DNA of 64,000 bases, taken from positions 118,799 to 182,798 of the forward strand of contig JAHWKK010000005.1 in assembly GCA_019347945.1 (NCBI GenBank), in the 5' to 3' direction. This document shows, in pieces, positions 60,656 to 64,000 of this stretch. The notes under the pieces are model-generated. The model had not been told where the DNA came from and did not search any database. It saw nothing but the letters and a program-made list of their open reading frames with translations. Origin of the DNA: Acidobacteriota bacterium (GTDB lineage: Bacteria > Acidobacteriota > Thermoanaerobaculia > Gp7-AA8 > JAHWKK01). The number at the start of each line of letters is the position of its first letter. The stretch's first letter is position 1. Both the position numbers and the translations under genes were made by a program.

Positions 60656-62155
60656 ATGTACCATTCATACACTCGAATGATTCCTGCAGCCCTCGCCGTG
60701 GTCCTTGCGCTTCCGGCGTCGGCGGCCCTTTCGGAGAAGTGGCGAGACTGGGCGAAGGGTCCGGTCGTGCATCTGATGACGGAGAAGGAGAAGGGGGAGT
60801 GGGCGCGGCTTTCGACCGACGAGGAGGCAGCACGCTTCGAAGCTCTCTTCTGGGCGAAACGCGACCCGAGTCCGGGTACGTCCGTCAATGAAAATCGCAT
60901 CATCTTCGAGCGGAGGGTTGCCGCGGCTGACGAGAACTTCACCACCGGCCGGGTTCGCGGGGCTCTCAGCGATCGTGGCCGTGTCCTGATTCTCCTGGGC
61001 GCCCCGGACCGGGCGACACGAAGCGGGACGACTCAGTCGACGATCCAGAGCGGATTCGCCGGTTCCGCCGCCAACGCGCGCGGTGAGGCCGCTCCGACCG
61101 ACGTCTGGCATTACGAGTGGGCGTCGATTCAGCCATGGATGGGAAGCCACGAGTTCGACGTCGCATTCATCGACGAGTACGGCGACGGTCGCTACGAGCT
61201 GCAGCTCTCGCCGAGAAGAAACGTCGCTCCGATTCTCGATGCAGCGATCGAGCAGTTTCTCGTTTCACCCAATCTTCAGGAGGTCCCGGTCACCATCGAT
61301 CAGGTCGTCGTGACCGAAGAGAGAGCCACCGAGCTCCGGAGCGAAACCATCCGCGCCGCATGGGAAACCTTCCGGGCGGCCGATGATCCGGGAGCAACGG
61401 ATCTGCACGTCACCTGGGGGCAGTTCGTCACACCCTCCGGCACCGTATACATCCCCGTTCAGTTGTACATACCGGAAGGGTCGGACCTTCCGCGGGAAGG
61501 GGATGTGACCTTCTTCGGAGTGGTCGAGAACGAGGGGGGAGAAGTCGTCGCGGTTTACGAGGAGCCTCTGTCGCTGATCGAATCGAGGGGCGACGCGTTC
61601 GTCGACAAATCCCTGATGCTGGAGCCGGGAACTTACAGTTCGGTCTTCGGCATTGCGGTCGATGGATCACCGGTCGCGATGAAGCGAACTCCGATGGAGA
61701 TCCGTGGGCCCGAGATGGACCAGGCCTCCGTTTCGGAGATCATCCTCTCCAACAACGTCTATCCCCTGAGCGAAGCGCAGACGCCGACCGATCCGTATGC
61801 GTTCGGCGGTCTCAAAGTGGTCCCGAAGGGGGACCGTTCCTTCTCGACGAACGACGACATCTGGTATGTCATCGCGGTCCGGAACCCCGGACTGACCGAC
61901 GAGGGAGCTCCCAATCTTCAGATCAAGCTGGACGTCACGGGAGAGACCACTGCCGGGCAGCCGGTCAGAATGAGCGCGCCGACGATGCCGGCGTCCGTCA
62001 GTCCGGTGAGGGATACAGAGGGTCACTACATGGTCGGGAGCTCGTTCCCCGCCGGGGCCTTTAAGCCCGGGTCCTATCTGTTGAAGGCGCGGTTGCTCGA
62101 TTCGGTCACGAAAAAGAGCTGGAATCTCGAGGCTCCCTTCACGGTCCACGAGTAG
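60656..62155 (+). CDS. Secreted GWxTD-domain protein
   Basis: 499 residues with a signal peptide (about 1-25: AALAVVLALPASAAL). The GWxTD domain (WRDWAKGPVVHLMTEKEKGE, FWAKRDPSPG, RGRVLILLGAPDRA) covers roughly residues 25-160. The rest is beta-rich with one or more Ig-like domains. Such proteins are common in Acidobacteriota. Function is unknown; extracytoplasmic location is likely. Confidence 0.88.
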   Translation: MYHSYTRMIPAALAVVLALPASAALSEKWRDWAKGPVVHLMTEKEKGEWARLSTDEEAARFEALFWAKRDPSPGTSVNENRIIFERRVAAADENFTTGRVRGALSDRGRVLILLGAPDRATRSGTTQSTIQSGFAGSAANARGEAAPTDVWHYEWASIQPWMGSHEFDVAFIDEYGDGRYELQLSPRRNVAPILDAAIEQFLVSPNLQEVPVTIDQVVVTEERATELRSETIRAAWETFRAADDPGATDLHVTWGQFVTPSGTVYIPVQLYIPEGSDLPREGDVTFFGVVENEGGEVVAVYEEPLSLIESRGDAFVDKSLMLEPGTYSSVFGIAVDGSPVAMKRTPMEIRGPEMDQASVSEIILSNNVYPLSEAQTPTDPYAFGGLKVVPKGDRSFSTNDDIWYVIAVRNPGLTDEGAPNLQIKLDVTGETTAGQPVRMSAPTMPASVSPVRDTEGHYMVGSSFPAGAFKPGSYLLKARLLDSVTKKSWNLEAPFTVHE

Positions 62156-62210
62156 CTCAGATCGCGGGCGGAGCCGGTCCGGACCGAGGACCTTCGGATA
62201 TCATCCGCGC

Positions 62211-63611
62211 ATGAAAAACCGGACGATCGTCGCCTCTTCGACGCTGGCGTTTCTGCTCTTCGGATGCATCAGAACGGTCACGCCGCCGCCGGCGGGTCTC
62301 GATCGAATCGTCGACTACGAACTGGCGAACCAGACCGCCTGGAGCGTCGTATCGCATCTCGCGGACCAGATCGGACCTCGCTTTGCCGGCTCGGAGAATG
62401 GGGCCGAAGCCATCCGCTGGACAGCCGAAGAGTTGAGGTCGTGGGGTCTCGAAGTCCGGGTCGACCCGGTCATGGTCCCGCACTGGGTACGAGGTGAGGA
62501 ACGAGCCTGGCTTCCTTCTCACCGGAACCAGAAGATCGTGGTGACGGCGCTCGGGCCGAGCGTTGCGACCCCCGCGGGGGGAATTCGCGCCGAGGTGATG
62601 AAGGTGTCGTCTCTGGAAGAGCTTGACGCGCGGGCGGACGAGGCGCGGGGAAAGATCATCCTCTTCTACGGCGTGTTCGATCGGGAGAAGGCGCGGGAGG
62701 GGAGGTCGTTCGAAGCGTACTCGGAGGTCGTTTCTCTGCGGTCGCGCGGCCCGAGTCGCGCGGCGGCGCACGGAGCGGTGGCGACGGTCGTCCGCTCTGT
62801 CGGTGGGGCCTCGTTGCGTACCCCGCACACGGGAGGCTTCCGTTATGACGACGAAGCGCCGAAGATCCCGGCGGGCGCGGTGACCATAGAGGACGCGGAT
62901 CTGATTCACCGGTTGATCGAAACGGGTGAGCGGGTCGTCATGCATCTGATCCTGGAGACTCGGATGCTCGAGCCGGTGGAGTCGGGAAACGTGATCGCCG
63001 AGATTCCCGGTGCGACGCGGCCGGACGAGATCGTGCTGATCGGCGGCCATCTCGATTCATGGGATCTCGGAACTGGCGCGATCGACAACGGCGCCGGGGT
63101 GGCGGGAACGATGGCTGCGATGAAGGCGATCACGGAATCGGGACTGCGGCCGGCCCGGACGATCCGGCTGGTTCTCTTCACGAACGAGGAGATGGGTCTG
63201 AGCGGAGCGCGGGATTACTTCGCGCGCTACGGCGAGCGGGATCGGCATTTCGCGACGCTCGAATCGGATGCGGGGGCCACGTCTCCCATCGGCTTCGCGA
63301 CGACGCTGACCCAGGAGGAGCTGGCGCTTCTCGACGGCCTTTTTGATCCGCTCGAGAGCCTCGGGATCCGAACGTTCACGACGTCGCCGGCGGTGGGAGC
63401 CGACACCAGTCCGTTGTCGCGCGCCGGAGTCGTCGGCTTCGGGCTCCGCTCCGACAGCCGTCTTTATTTCGATTACCATCACACCCCCGCGGATACGCTC
63501 GACAAGATCGATCGCCAGGAGCTCACCGTGAACGCCGCCGCGGTTGCCGCGATGACCTGGATTCTCGCCAATGCGGAACAGGAGACGTTGAAGGGCTCTG
63601 TCGCGCGCTGA
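62211..63611 (+). CDS. M28-family zinc aminopeptidase, lipoprotein
   Basis: 466 residues. A lipoprotein signal (TLAFLLFGC, C19) precedes a PA-domain-like insertion and the M28 catalytic domain: GGHLDSWDLGTGAIDNGAG (His and Asp ligands), FTNEEMGLSGA (catalytic Glu pair), LESDAGA (Asp ligand) and DYHHTPADTLDKID (His ligand). It cleaves N-terminal residues from peptides outside the cytoplasm. Its last codons and stop lie inside a family C repeat. Confidence 0.92.
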   Translation: MKNRTIVASSTLAFLLFGCIRTVTPPPAGLDRIVDYELANQTAWSVVSHLADQIGPRFAGSENGAEAIRWTAEELRSWGLEVRVDPVMVPHWVRGEERAWLPSHRNQKIVVTALGPSVATPAGGIRAEVMKVSSLEELDARADEARGKIILFYGVFDREKAREGRSFEAYSEVVSLRSRGPSRAAAHGAVATVVRSVGGASLRTPHTGGFRYDDEAPKIPAGAVTIEDADLIHRLIETGERVVMHLILETRMLEPVESGNVIAEIPGATRPDEIVLIGGHLDSWDLGTGAIDNGAGVAGTMAAMKAITESGLRPARTIRLVLFTNEEMGLSGARDYFARYGERDRHFATLESDAGATSPIGFATTLTQEELALLDGLFDPLESLGIRTFTTSPAVGADTSPLSRAGVVGFGLRSDSRLYFDYHHTPADTLDKIDRQELTVNAAAVAAMTWILANAEQETLKGSVAR

Positions 63612-64000
63612 AGCGGGCTCGATAAAAGATGAAGGCGGGCGTTTTGCGGGAGGGCGAGCCTCTGGCGAGCCGCGAGCTGGCGAGATCGAGAATCCACCCA
63701 GCCGAATGTTTCGCGAGCGATCACGCCGGAAATAGTCGGCATACTGTCGCCCGCTGAAGCGGTCTCTACATTTTTTCGTGTGCTTTTTGGCCCCCGGCTG
63801 AAGCCGGAGGCTAAGGTCTGTCGCCCGCTTGCGCGGGCTGAGCGAAAGATGAACGTCCTCGCGAGTTTCAACGCCCCGAAGAGCGCCGGTCGTTCTGTCG
63901 CCCGCTGAAGCGGGCTCGATATCTTTTTGCGGATGCTCTCTTTCCCCCGGCTGAAGCCGGAGGCTAAGGTCTGTCGCCCGCTTGCGCGGGCTGAGCGAAA
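63598..64000. repeat. REP family C cluster at the window end
   Basis: Two units of about 105 bases (63744-63846 and 63895-64000) share three palindromic cores: CCCGCTGAAGCGG, CCCCGGCTGAAGCCGGAGG and CCCGCTTGCGCGGG. A partial unit at 63598-63624 forms the 3' end of the M28 gene. GGGAGGGCGAGCCTCTGGCG near 63648 is the family D motif also found near 49075. No gene is seen. Confidence 0.8.

Overview
This is a 64 kb chromosomal window from a high-GC, Gram-negative-type (diderm) bacterium. LPS-core heptose genes, many lipobox signal peptides, an Omp85-type barrel protein, periplasmic SurA/PpiC foldases and a meso-diaminopimelate-type MurE all point to an outer membrane. The GWxTD-domain protein, the DUF1028-plus-TPR protein, the M28 lipoprotein peptidase, the lysine-rich H1-like proteins and the abundant GC-rich intergenic repeats together suggest Acidobacteriota (Thermoanaerobaculia-like). 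That placement is an inference and no 16S gene is present.

Layout. 1-4.6 kb (minus): the start of a type IV pilus ATPase (PilB), then an overlapping hutU / heptose adenylyltransferase / heptosyltransferase run. 4.6-5.1 kb: REPIN-like repeat with a nested insert. 5.1-7.6 kb: endonuclease III, two small membrane proteins, DprA. 7.7-12.0 kb: a three-gene envelope operon (TPR lipoprotein, periplasmic protein, peptidase/beta-propeller/Omp85 fusion). 12.0-17.8 kb: a decayed integron. 17.8-19.7 kb: cytidine deaminase and a lipoprotein amidohydrolase. 19.8-28.1 kb: an H1-like protein, carB, two small genes, mgtE, and a second H1-like protein with an added C-terminal domain. 28.2-44.5 kb: the dcw cell-wall/division cluster (mraZ, rsmH, ftsL, ftsI, murE, murF, mraY, murD, ftsW, murG, murC, ftsQ, ftsA, ftsZ; murB and ddl are absent). 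44.9-49.3 kb: TPR protein, radC, sir2, DUF1028, interspersed with repeats. 49.3-57.3 kb (minus): surA-like, ppiC-like, mfd, lytic transglycosylase, GNAT. 57.4-64 kb (plus): tyrosine recombinase, tRNA-Gly(CCC), bactofilin, aldehyde dehydrogenase, GWxTD protein, M28 peptidase, REP cluster.

The most unusual region is the integron. Two degenerate 3' ends of an integron integrase lie in the SAME orientation as the cassettes, each directly followed by a near-identical attI-like site. This is the 'reverse' layout known from a few lineages such as Treponema. Downstream are cassettes for a small hypothetical protein, an APH-type kinase, a chloramphenicol-phosphotransferase-like kinase, a cupin lipoprotein, a lipoprotein fragment, toxin-antitoxin remnants and a secreted protein. 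In five cassettes the R'' box of the attC is exactly complementary to the first bases of that same cassette, which confirms the cassette boundaries from sequence alone. Two copies of a 241-bp MITE-like element differing at one base interrupt the array, and several cassette genes are broken (in-frame stop, frameshift, truncation), so the locus looks inactive at present.
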